From assembly GCF_014205295.1 (NCBI RefSeq), contig NZ_JACHNF010000001.1, positions 6,696,001 to 6,760,000 on the forward strand: a stretch of DNA of 64,000 nucleotides, written 5' to 3'. How positions within the stretch are numbered: the first letter of the stretch is position 1; each line of letters begins with the position of its first letter. The notes beneath the pieces were generated by a model that worked only from the letters and a program-made list of their open reading frames with translations, had not been told where the DNA came from and ran no database searches. Positions 24,522 through 33,100 of this stretch are shown here, one piece after another. The DNA comes from Kribbella solani. Lineage in GTDB: Bacteria > Actinomycetota > Actinomycetes > Propionibacteriales > Kribbellaceae. Both the position numbers and the translations under genes were made by a program.

Positions 24522-25826
24522 TCAGAAGAACGTCCGGACCAGGTCGACGACGACGGGATCGGCGGCGTCCGGGTCGTCGACGACCGGGATCAGCCCCCAC
24601 TTGTCGAACGCGGTGCACGGGTGGGACAGGCCGACGCGCAGCTCGTCGCCGATCACCACCGACTGCTCGTCGCCGAACTCCAGGTACCCGTGCTGGTCGT
24701 TCAGCTTTGTCACGGTCATCCCGGTGGCCGGCAGGGTCGGCCCGCCGTCGGTCCGCGGCCGGATCAGCTGCGGCTCGGGCAGGTCCTGGTCGAACGGGAA
24801 GTCGCGCCGGCCGGCGTCGAAGATCGCCAGGCCGGGCTCGGGCTGGGAGGTGATCCGCATCCAGCCGTGCATCGCGGGTACGAGCTGCTCGCCGTCGGTG
24901 CGCGGATTCGCGCCGAGCGGCGACACGCGGCGGTACAGCCCGTCGTCGTGGGTGACGTACGCGCCGGACCGCAGCACGACGCGCGCGCCGTCGCCCGCCT
25001 CGGCGGCAAGGACCTTCGCGACCTGCTCGAAGTACTGGCTTCCGCCCGCGCTGACGATCGGTTGCACGTCCGCGTCGTACTGGTCGCGCAGCCGGTGATG
25101 CACCGCGGCCAGGTCCCGCAGGTACGCGCGAACCTCTTCGAGATCGGCCTCGTCGACGCCGTGCCCGATCGCACCTTCGTACCCGGCGACGCCGACGAGC
25201 CGGAGCGTCGGTGCCGCGGCGATCGCGGCGCCGACGGCCAGCGCGGTCTCGGCGTCCCGGGCGCCGGTCCGGCCGCCGATCCCGCCGACCTCGACCATCA
25301 CGTCCAGCGGGCGCGCGTCCGGTCCGACGTACGCCGACCGGGCGGCCTCCATCAGCTCGACGGTACGGACCGAGTCCGCCCAGACCATCACCTCGAAGGA
25401 CGGATCGGCGGCGAGTTCGTCGGCGATCCAGCGCAGTTGCAGCGGGGAGATCACCGCGTTCGCGAGCAGCACCCGCTGTACGCCATAGGCGCGCGCGACG
25501 CCGAGCTGGAAGGCGTTGGCCAGCGTGATCGCCCAGGCGCCGGCGTCGAGCTGCATCGCCCAGAGCGCGGGCGCCATCGTGGTCTTGCCGTGCGGCGCGA
25601 GCTCGACCCCGTGGCGGGTGCACCAGGTCGCGAGGGTGTCGACGTTGTGCCGCAGGCCGGGCGCGGACAGCGTCATCAGCGGCGTCGGCAACTGTGACAG
25701 CCGCGGTCGCGACGCCAGTACGTCGGCGACCGTGCGGCCCCAGAACGCCGGCGGCAGCGCCTTGTCCTGCCAGCTCACCGGCTGATCGGCAAGCGTGGCG
25801 ACAGCGTTGGCATCGTATCCGGGCAT
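24522..25826 (-). CDS. D-amino-acid deaminase / D-threonine aldolase-like (alanine-racemase fold)
   Basis: A 434-residue PLP enzyme of the D-serine dehydratase (DSD1)/D-threonine aldolase group. The N-terminal alanine-racemase barrel has the Schiff-base Lys in LAPHGKTTMAP (~residue 77). The C-terminal domain ends with a metal-binding VGLSHPCTAFDKW segment (His-X-Cys), as in zinc-dependent D-serine dehydratase. Such enzymes form an enamine (2-aminoacrylate from D-serine) that hydrolyses to a keto acid. First gene of the minus-strand unit, starting at ATG 25826 behind a GGGGGTC site. A near-palindromic operator lies upstream, shared with a divergent kinase-IclR-RidA unit; RidA would clear the enamine. 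Confidence 0.85.
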   Translation of the reverse strand: MPGYDANAVATLADQPVSWQDKALPPAFWGRTVADVLASRPRLSQLPTPLMTLSAPGLRHNVDTLATWCTRHGVELAPHGKTTMAPALWAMQLDAGAWAITLANAFQLGVARAYGVQRVLLANAVISPLQLRWIADELAADPSFEVMVWADSVRTVELMEAARSAYVGPDARPLDVMVEVGGIGGRTGARDAETALAVGAAIAAAPTLRLVGVAGYEGAIGHGVDEADLEEVRAYLRDLAAVHHRLRDQYDADVQPIVSAGGSQYFEQVAKVLAAEAGDGARVVLRSGAYVTHDDGLYRRVSPLGANPRTDGEQLVPAMHGWMRITSQPEPGLAIFDAGRRDFPFDQDLPEPQLIRPRTDGGPTLPATGMTVTKLNDQHGYLEFGDEQSVVIGDELRVGLSHPCTAFDKWGLIPVVDDPDAADPVVVDLVRTFF

Positions 25827-25854
25827 CTGACCCCCTGGGTCTCATAGATTGCAA

Positions 25855-25878
25855 AATACGCAACGCTCATTGCGCATT
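25855..25878. promoter_or_regulatory. Near-palindromic operator in the divergent promoter
   Basis: AATACGCAA (25855-25863) and TTGCGCATT (25870-25878): 8 of 9 positions are symmetric, with a 6-nt spacer. It lies between the divergent D-amino-acid and kinase-iclR-ridA units and is the natural candidate for binding by the IclR protein encoded at 26942. Confidence 0.55.
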
Positions 25879-25958
25879 CTGACGCGTCGGTTGTAACATC
25901 ACGGCCGAAGTCGCGTCAACGTACGCCTATCTCATCACCGCCCAGCCGAGGAGTCGCG

Positions 25959-26945
25959 ATGCCTGAACCGCTCCCTGAGACGGCGCCTGGCCCAGAAGCT
26001 CTCTGTCTGGGTGAGGCGATGATCATGTTCGCGGGCGGTCCAGGGCCGTTGGCGGACGTGGAGGTGTTCCGGCGGTCGGTCGGTGGGGCCGAGTGCAACG
26101 TGGCTGGCGGACTGGCTGCGCTGGGCGTTCCGACCGGCTGGCTCTCTCGGCTCGGCGACGACGGCTTCGGGCAGCACGTGCTGCGGGACCTGCGGGCGCG
26201 TGGTGTGGACGTCGGCGGGGTGGAGCTGGATGCGGTCCGGCCGACTGCGCTGTACGTCAAGGAGTCGCATGACGGGCGCTCGCGGATGCACTACTACCGA
26301 TCCGGTTCGGCAGCGGCGGCCATGGACGAGCAGTTCCTGCAGCGGCCCGAGGTACGGGACCGGCTTGCGCGGGCGCGACTGGTACACACGACTGGTATCA
26401 CTGCCGCTATCTCCACGACCAGTGCGGACATGCTGGAGCGGCTGGCGAGTGAGCCGCGCGAGTTCCTGCTGAGTGTCGACCTGAACTGGCGGCCGGCGCT
26501 CTGGCGCGACAAGGACCCGGAGTCGCTCTGGCGGCTGTTGAAGGCGGCCGACATCGTACTGATCGGTGCGGACGAGGCGGAGGTCTTTGCCGGGACCAGG
26601 AACCCTGACGAGCTGTACGAGCGGCTGGGCGCCAAGACGCTGGTAGTGAAGGACGACGCGCACACTGCGCTGGTGATTGAGCCGGGCGGTCGCACTGAGG
26701 TTCCAGCTCTGTCGGTTGAGGTGGTTGAGACAGTCGGAGCCGGGGACGCGTTTGCCGCCGGTTTCCTGGCTGCGACGCTGCAGGGACTGCCGATGGTGCA
26801 GCGGCTGCGGCTGGGGCATCTGACAGCTGCGGCTGTCCTGACTGCGCCAGAGGACCATGCGCCGCCGCCGGCAGCAGAGGTACGTGAGCGGCTGCTCGCC
26901 GCGACTGATGAGGAGTGGGCCGCGACGAAGGTCGGTCCGGCATGA
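25959..26945 (+). CDS. PfkB family sugar kinase (2-keto-3-deoxygluconate kinase type)
   Basis: A 328-residue ribokinase-fold kinase. GGAECNVAGGLAALG (residues ~42-56) and GDDGFGQHV match KDG kinase, and the catalytic base is in ETVGAGDAFAAGF (~252-264). The opening ALCLGEAMIMF is also typical of KdgK. It would phosphorylate a keto-deoxy sugar acid such as KDG to give the substrate of the aldolase encoded at 22245. ATG at 25959 follows GAGGAG. Its stop overlaps the IclR start (ATGA). Confidence 0.85.
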   Translation: MPEPLPETAPGPEALCLGEAMIMFAGGPGPLADVEVFRRSVGGAECNVAGGLAALGVPTGWLSRLGDDGFGQHVLRDLRARGVDVGGVELDAVRPTALYVKESHDGRSRMHYYRSGSAAAAMDEQFLQRPEVRDRLARARLVHTTGITAAISTTSADMLERLASEPREFLLSVDLNWRPALWRDKDPESLWRLLKAADIVLIGADEAEVFAGTRNPDELYERLGAKTLVVKDDAHTALVIEPGGRTEVPALSVEVVETVGAGDAFAAGFLAATLQGLPMVQRLRLGHLTAAAVLTAPEDHAPPPAAEVRERLLAATDEEWAATKVGPA

Positions 26946-27676
26946 GTCAGAGCCTGGCCAGGGCGCTGCAGATCCTCACCAGCCTTGGTGAGGGCGATCG
27001 GACGCTTGACCAGCTCGCTGGTGAGCTGAACGTGCACAAGACCACCGTGCTGCGGTTGCTGCGCACGATGGAAGCAGATCGCTTCGTGCGGCGCGACGAC
27101 TCGCACCGGTACCGGCTGGGCTCGCGCCTGTTCGCCCTCGCGGACGTTGCCCGCGAGCAGTACGTCGTACGCGAGGTCGCTGCGCCGCATCTGCGCGAGC
27201 TGAACCAGAAGACCGGGCAGACGGTCCACCTGGCGGCGTGGGAGAACGGTGAGGTCGTCTACGTCGACAAGCTGGACAGTGTGCGTTCGGTACGGATGTA
27301 CTCGCAGGTCGGCGTACCGGCCGCATTGCACTGCACAGCCGTTGGCAAGGTGCTACTGGCCGCTCAGCCGAGGCGCTTGCAGGAGGCGATGCTGGCGTCG
27401 CTGGACTATCACTCGTACACGCCGAACACGATCACCGACGCGGACCGGTTACGGACCGAGCTGGCGACCACCAAGGAGCGCGGCTGGGCGCAGGACAAGG
27501 CCGAGCACGAGGCGTTCATCAACTGCATCGGCGCGCCGTTGAAGGACCGCACCGGTCGCGTAGTGGGGGCCGTGTCGTTGTCTGTTCCGGACGTACTGCT
27601 GAACTATGACCAGGTGCTCGAGTTGCTCCCTGATCTGCTCGCCACCGCAGCCGCGATCACAACCGACTACAACTGA
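26942..27676 (+). CDS. IclR family transcriptional regulator of the D-amino-acid/KDG cluster
   Basis: A 244-residue IclR protein: winged helix-turn-helix (LARALQILTSLGEG ... TLDQLAGELNVHKTTVLRLL) and effector domain (LHCTAVGKVLLAAQP, INCIGAPLKDRTGRVVGAVSL). ATG at 26942 overlaps the kinase stop by four bases; the open frame begins earlier, but only this start gives the family N-terminus. Translational coupling to the kinase and the operator at 25855-25878 suggest local control of both divergent units by a sugar acid or amino acid. Confidence 0.88.
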   Translation: MSQSLARALQILTSLGEGDRTLDQLAGELNVHKTTVLRLLRTMEADRFVRRDDSHRYRLGSRLFALADVAREQYVVREVAAPHLRELNQKTGQTVHLAAWENGEVVYVDKLDSVRSVRMYSQVGVPAALHCTAVGKVLLAAQPRRLQEAMLASLDYHSYTPNTITDADRLRTELATTKERGWAQDKAEHEAFINCIGAPLKDRTGRVVGAVSLSVPDVLLNYDQVLELLPDLLATAAAITTDYN

Positions 27677-27691
27677 GAGGTGTCAGACCTG

Positions 27692-28096
27692 ATGTCCGAC
27701 AAGACCGCAGTCTCCACCACCGACGCGCCGCCGCCGTTGCCCGTGTTCTCGCAGGGCGTCCGGAAGGGCAACATCCTGCAGGTGTCCGGCCAAGGTTCGG
27801 TCGACCCGGCCAGTGGCGAGTTCGTGTTCACCGGTGACGTGAAGGCCCAGACCACCCGGGTGCTGCAGAACATCGAGGCGATTCTGAAGGCCGGCGGCGG
27901 GAGCCTTGACGACGTGGTGATGCTCCGCGTCTACCTGACCAAGCGTGAGGACTTCGCCGCGATGAACGAGGCCTACGCCGACTTCGTCACGACCCGCACC
28001 CCGAGCGGCGTCCTCCCGTCCCGTACGACCGTCTTCACCGGCCTCCCGCTTCCCGAGATGCTGGTCGAGATCGACGCCCTCGCCGTCCTGAGCTGA
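27692..28096 (+). CDS. ridA: RidA family protein (enamine/imine deaminase)
   Basis: A 134-residue YjgF/YER057c/UK114-fold protein. RidA hydrolyses reactive 2-aminoacrylate and related enamines made by PLP dehydratases. The body ILQVSGQGSVDPASGEFVF, TRVLQNIEAILKAGGGSLDDV and YADFVTTRTPSGVLPSRTTV fits; the conserved Arg of the active site is in LPSRTTV. ATG at 27692 is preferred over a GTG at 27680 because GAGAGG (27675-27680) then sits upstream. It follows iclR by 15 nt. The divergent D-serine-dehydratase-like enzyme is a plausible source of its substrate. Confidence 0.88.
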   Translation: MSDKTAVSTTDAPPPLPVFSQGVRKGNILQVSGQGSVDPASGEFVFTGDVKAQTTRVLQNIEAILKAGGGSLDDVVMLRVYLTKREDFAAMNEAYADFVTTRTPSGVLPSRTTVFTGLPLPEMLVEIDALAVLS

Positions 28097-28106
28097 GTCT
28101 TTCCGG

Positions 28107-28132
28107 AGCCCGGGCCCTAGGTGGTCCGGGCT
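28107..28132 (+). terminator. Terminator after ridA
   Basis: AGCCCGGGCC (28107-28116) and GGTCCGGGCT (28123-28132) pair in 9 of 10 positions around a 6-nt loop, followed by TTTGG. Confidence 0.65.
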
Positions 28133-28178
28133 TTGGACTGCCTGGAGCGCTTCCCGGATTGTGGGATAGGGTTTCGGG

Positions 28179-29003
28179 ATGCAGGAAACGCGGGATGAGG
28201 TACGCCGGGGGTCGGTGCAGTCCATCGATCGGGCCGTGGCGATCTTGCGGTGCTTCGACGTGCGGACGCCGGATCTCGGGATCAGTGACTTGGCGCGGGC
28301 GACCGGGTTGTCGACCAGTACGGTGCACCGGTTGTTGCTGGCGATGCAGGAGAACGGCCTGGTTCGGCAGACGGCCCACCGGCGGTACGCGATCGGGCCG
28401 CTGGTTGCGCAGTTGGCGCACAGCGGTGGGATACCGGCGGGGCTGCGGGACGCTGCGATGCCGGTACTGCGGGGGCTCCGGGACGACACGGGGGAGACCG
28501 CGGCAGTGCATGAGCTGCTCCCGTCGGGGCAGCGGGTAGTGCTGGATCAGGTCGAGAGCCACCACCAACTCCGCCGGACGTACACCGAGTTCGGGCTGCC
28601 GGTCGCGTTGCCGCTGGGTGCCCCGGGGAAGGCGCTGCTCGCGTTCCTACCGTTCGAGCAGCAGCAGGAAGTGCTGGCAGGGCCGCTGGAGCAGGTGCTA
28701 CCAGCCACGATCACCGACCCGGTAGTACTCGCGGAGCAGTTCGCGGAGATCCGCCGGCGCGGGTACGCGATGTCGCGGACCGAGCGGACGCCGGGGATCT
28801 GCAGTGTCGCGGCGCCGGTGTTCGGCTACACCGGTCAGGTCGCCGGCTGTCTGAGTGTGTCCGGACCCGAGATGCGGATGCCGGTGGAGCAGTTGGAGGC
28901 GTACGGGATGCGGGTGGCTGCTGGTGCCTGGTCGGTGTCCGAGTTGCTGGGAGCCACTCCAGCCGCCCGGGATCGCGGTACGGCGCTGGCCGGCGGCCGG
29001 TGA
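28179..29003 (+). CDS. IclR family transcriptional regulator
   Basis: A 274-residue second IclR protein of this cluster. The helix-turn-helix is SIDRAVAILRCFDVRTPDLGI ... LARATGLSTSTVHRLLLAM (residues ~13-58). The effector domain has LPLGAPGKALLAFLP and ICSVAAPVFGYTGQV. It differs clearly from the IclR protein encoded at 26942, so the two are not a recent duplication. Its stop overlaps the ATG of the MFS gene (TGATG), which makes that exporter or importer its obvious target. Confidence 0.88.
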   Translation: MQETRDEVRRGSVQSIDRAVAILRCFDVRTPDLGISDLARATGLSTSTVHRLLLAMQENGLVRQTAHRRYAIGPLVAQLAHSGGIPAGLRDAAMPVLRGLRDDTGETAAVHELLPSGQRVVLDQVESHHQLRRTYTEFGLPVALPLGAPGKALLAFLPFEQQQEVLAGPLEQVLPATITDPVVLAEQFAEIRRRGYAMSRTERTPGICSVAAPVFGYTGQVAGCLSVSGPEMRMPVEQLEAYGMRVAAGAWSVSELLGATPAARDRGTALAGGR

Positions 29004-30184
29004 TGTCGCAGGCGCGAAGTCTGTGGAAGATCGCACCAGCCGTCTACCTACCTGCCCTGCTCTACGGCATCGGCCAGGGCGCTATCGCTCCTGTAGTGGC
29101 CTTGTCGGCTACGCAACGAGGCGCGTCGGTAGCTGTCGCCGGTCTGGTCGTCGCAGCTGCCGGGCTGGGCCAGGTGATCGGTGACATCCCCGCGGGTGCG
29201 CTGACGAACCGCATCGGGGAGCGCAGCGCGATGCTGTACGCCACGGTGTTCGTTTCACTCGCACTGGCTGCCTGTCTGGTCGTACCGAACGTCTGGGGCC
29301 TGGCCATCGCCATCGGCTGCACCGGACTGGCTGGTGCGGTCTGGGGCCTTGCCCGCCAGGCGTACCTGAGTGAGGCCGTACCAATCGAGCTGCGTGCCCG
29401 CGCCCTGTCCACACTGGGTGGCGTACAGCGGATCGGCTCCTTCATCGGCCCGTTCCTCGGCGCCGGTGCGATGAAGTTCTTCGGTACGGACGGCGCGTAC
29501 TGGGTGCACCTGGTCGCCGCAGTACTTGCGTGTGGCGTACTGGTCAGCCTGCCCAATGTCACACACGCCCGCGGCCGCGGACCAGTCGCTGCACAATCCA
29601 CCTGGGGTGTCATCCGCGACCACCTGCCTGTACTACGTACGCTCGGCGTCGGTGCACTTCTGGTAGGAGCAGTACGTGCGTCGCGGCAGGTTGTGATTCC
29701 GCTGTGGGCACTGCACATCGGACTGGATGCACAGACGACCAGCATCATCTTCGGTCTGTCCGGTGCGGTCGACATGCTGCTGTTCTATCCAGCAGGTTCG
29801 GTGATGGACCGCCTCGGCCGGAAGTGGGTCGCCGTACCGTCCATGTTCGTACTGGGCCTGGCGCACTTGTTGCTGCCGCTCACTCACACGACTGCCACGC
29901 TGACCGCTGTCGCACTGCTGATGGGCATCGGGAACGGTCTGGGCGCCGGGGTGATCATGACACTCGGCGCGGACGCGTCACCAGCGGTCGGTAGAGCACA
30001 GTTCCTCGGGGCGTTCCGCCTCTTCGCCGACACAGGAAACGGCGCCGGACCGCTGTTACTGGCCGGCGCCACTGCCCTGCTGGGGCTGGGCCCAGCGATC
30101 GTCATCATGGCCGGCACCGGCTGGGCCGCTGCCACCGCAATGCACCGCTGGATACCCCCACACCCACGTACTACTGCTGTTTGA
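29003..30184 (+). CDS. MFS transporter
   Basis: A 393-residue major-facilitator protein with about 12 hydrophobic helices. The loop 2-3 signature region reads GALTNRIGERSAM and the symmetric motif in the second half is SVMDRLGRKWVAV. The small periplasm/cytosol loops and the absence of extra domains are typical of small-molecule (drug or sugar) exporters. ATG at 29003 overlaps the iclR stop; a GTG one codon upstream is also possible. The 3' end overlaps the convergent lectin gene by 14 bp. Confidence 0.88.
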   Translation: MSQARSLWKIAPAVYLPALLYGIGQGAIAPVVALSATQRGASVAVAGLVVAAAGLGQVIGDIPAGALTNRIGERSAMLYATVFVSLALAACLVVPNVWGLAIAIGCTGLAGAVWGLARQAYLSEAVPIELRARALSTLGGVQRIGSFIGPFLGAGAMKFFGTDGAYWVHLVAAVLACGVLVSLPNVTHARGRGPVAAQSTWGVIRDHLPVLRTLGVGALLVGAVRASRQVVIPLWALHIGLDAQTTSIIFGLSGAVDMLLFYPAGSVMDRLGRKWVAVPSMFVLGLAHLLLPLTHTTATLTAVALLMGIGNGLGAGVIMTLGADASPAVGRAQFLGAFRLFADTGNGAGPLLLAGATALLGLGPAIVIMAGTGWAAATAMHRWIPPHPRTTAV

Positions 30185-33100
30185 AGTACCACCGCTGGCA
30201 GGGGCCCCCGTGGTAGAACCACGTGATCACTTCCGCGCCGGCTGCCGAGCTACATCCAGCAACATCCAGTGAAAGGCCGGAGCTCACCGCGATCACGCTG
30301 TAGCTCCCGTCCGGTGTCGGTTCGATCCGCCAGCGTTCACAGGGCGACGCGTTGCTGGGGAACGCGAAGACGGTCGCACGTGGCAGTTTGGAACAGCCCT
30401 GGACCTCCAGTGCGTTCCCGGAGTTCGGGTCGATGATCTTGTACACGTCGTCGCCCAGGCTCTCCAGCTTCCACTTCTGGCACGGACTACCGGTCACCCA
30501 GTCCCACATCCGTACCTGCGATCCCGGCTCCTTGTGGCAGTCGGTGATGTCCAGTACGCGCTGGTTGCTGGTCGCCGCCTCAGTCCGGTACCGCCCTGCG
30601 CCGCCGGCACCTAGCTGGTCGGCGTTGAACGCAGGCCGCAGGATCCACTGCTGGTTGGTGCTCTGGCCACACGTCTGCTGCACTACCGGCGCAGTGTCAT
30701 CCAGCCGTGCATCCGCCACCGCCACGCACTTCCCACTGTGCGCCAGCTTCAGCTGTACGACAGTGTCGTACGCAGCCCCATCCACATACGTGAAAGTGAC
30801 CTGCTGCCAAGCGAACGGTTCACCTGTACCACCGCCGCACGCGTACTGGATCATCTTCGTGTTGTCTTCAGTACTACCGTTCAACGTGTCGAGGCACTTG
30901 ACCGGACCGTCGCCAACCGCGGTGTGCGCCGGCCGCACGCTGTACTGGTCCGTCCCTGGAACCGGCATCAACCGGAACCGCGCGTTCAGATCCACCGGCA
31001 GGCACTGGTACTGGACGAACTCCTGTCCGTCGTTCGGATCGGCGAAATGGACGTTGAGGCACTTCCCGCTGTTCTTGTTGACCAGCTCGTACTGCCGGTG
31101 CTCCAGACTGAACTTCGGACCAGTAACCGCGTCCACTGCTCCGCTCCAGGCCAGTGACCTGTCCGCGAACGCAGTACCGGTCGAGCGGAACTCGTACACC
31201 TGCCGGCTGCCGTTGTCACCGGCGTACAGGATGGCAGCGTCCTCCTTGTGGTCGCCGTCGTAGTCCCCAGCTACCAGCGTGGCCTTGGCCAGTTCCAGAC
31301 CGGACGTACGACCCCAGTCCGTCTTGGTGAGTGCAGTGCCGTTCGACTTCAGTACGACCAGGCTGGCGTCGGTGGGTGCGTTCTCGTACAACGCGACGAT
31401 GTCGTCACGCCCGTCGCCGTCCGGGTCAGCCACTACCGCCCTGCTCTTGTCCCAGCAGTACCCACCCGCACCAGAGTCGTAGATCGTCGTCGGTGCGGCA
31501 AACGCAGTACCGGTTGACTTGTACAGGTCAACCGTCGTTCGGCAGCCAGTCTGGTTCCGCATGCTCAACAGGTCCGCTTTGCCGTCACCGTCGATGTCAG
31601 CCAGCAGCGGTGTGCTCTGCGACCAGGTGTTGCCAGCCGCAGCCTGCACCCAGCTGACCGGGCTCTTGAACCCGTTGGCGGCCAGGAACACCAGCGCCTG
31701 CCAGTTGTCTCCAGTACCTGCCTTCTGCACGACGATGTCGTCCTTCCCGTCACCGTCGACATCAGCAGCGATCGGCCGGGCAGTGTTCAACGGCCAGCCG
31801 TTCGGTCCGCTGGTCCACGCGGCAGCCGGTGCCACGTACTCGTTGCCGTCCGACGGGAACGGGTACAGCCAGACCTGCCGCCCGGCGCCTTCGCGGAAGA
31901 CAGCCATGTCAGTACGCCCGTCGCCGTCCAGATCGCCCTGCACCGGCTTGATGTTCGACAGCGCGAACCCAGTGCCCTCACCGGTGTCCAGAGCCATCAC
32001 ACCGGACGCGAAGCTGTTGTCCTTCGAGGTGATGTTCCAGATCGCCGTCCGGCCGAACCCATGGTCGAGTACGGCGGTCACATCGGCTTTCCCGTCGCCG
32101 TTCGCATCGGCGCGTACGTGCGGTGGGGTCGTACCAGGCGCGGGGAACTTCGCGGACAACTCCCACGCCTGCCTGGTCTGGCTGTAGTTGCCCGCTTTGT
32201 CGACGGCACGCACGTACAACCGCAGCGCCGGTACGCCAGTCTCCGGATCGGGATGCACGGTGATCGGAATCGTGGCGGTGCCGTCGGCGTTCGCCTTCAC
32301 CCGCGCGGTCAGCGTGTCGCCCTGGAACCCGTAGTTGTACTCGGCCACGTCCGTGTCAGCCGGTGTACCTCCCGGCTTGAAGGTGACGTTGCCCGCGACC
32401 CGCGCCTCCGTCACCGGGTCCTGGCCGTCCGGGAAGTCTGTCGAGACGATCACGGGTACGTTCGGGGACGTGGAGTCGATGACGAAATAGCAGTCGGACG
32501 TACTCGGGCTGGTCGCGATCGCATCGTCCGCGAACGCGCGATAGCTGTACACGACACCGGCGGTGAGCTTCCCGGCCGGCACCTCCGGCCAGGAGAACGC
32601 CGCGCCACTGACAGTCGGGCCGACCTTGCTCTCGTACGCCACCGCACCGGCGGCGTTGCGGATCTGCAGCGTGGTGGTGACCGAGTCGCCGATGTCCGGA
32701 TCGTTCGCGACCGCCGCCCACTGCGGGGTCGTGGTCGGGATCCGAGTCGGTGCCGCCCCCGTACCGCACGGGCGCGGCCGGGTCATCGTCAGTCCTTTCG
32801 GCACCCGCGGCGTGGTGTTGTAGCGGATCGCGAGCACGGCGGTGTTCGGGTGGAACTTCTTCCACTGCCACTGGGCCGCCGCGCTGGTGCTCTCGTCCGG
32901 TGCCTTCAGTCCGAGGGACACCGTCGTCCGCCGCGCGTCGGCAACACCCTGCAGTACGGAGCTCAGCGCGCTCGGACCGTTCGGATCGCCGAACTCCATC
33001 GGGTTGTCCTCGGTCCACGGGTACGCCTCGCCGGAGCGGGTGTCCAACCGGGTCTTCCAGAAGCCGGCGGTGGTGGTCCAGTTCAGGTTGTGGTCGGCGG

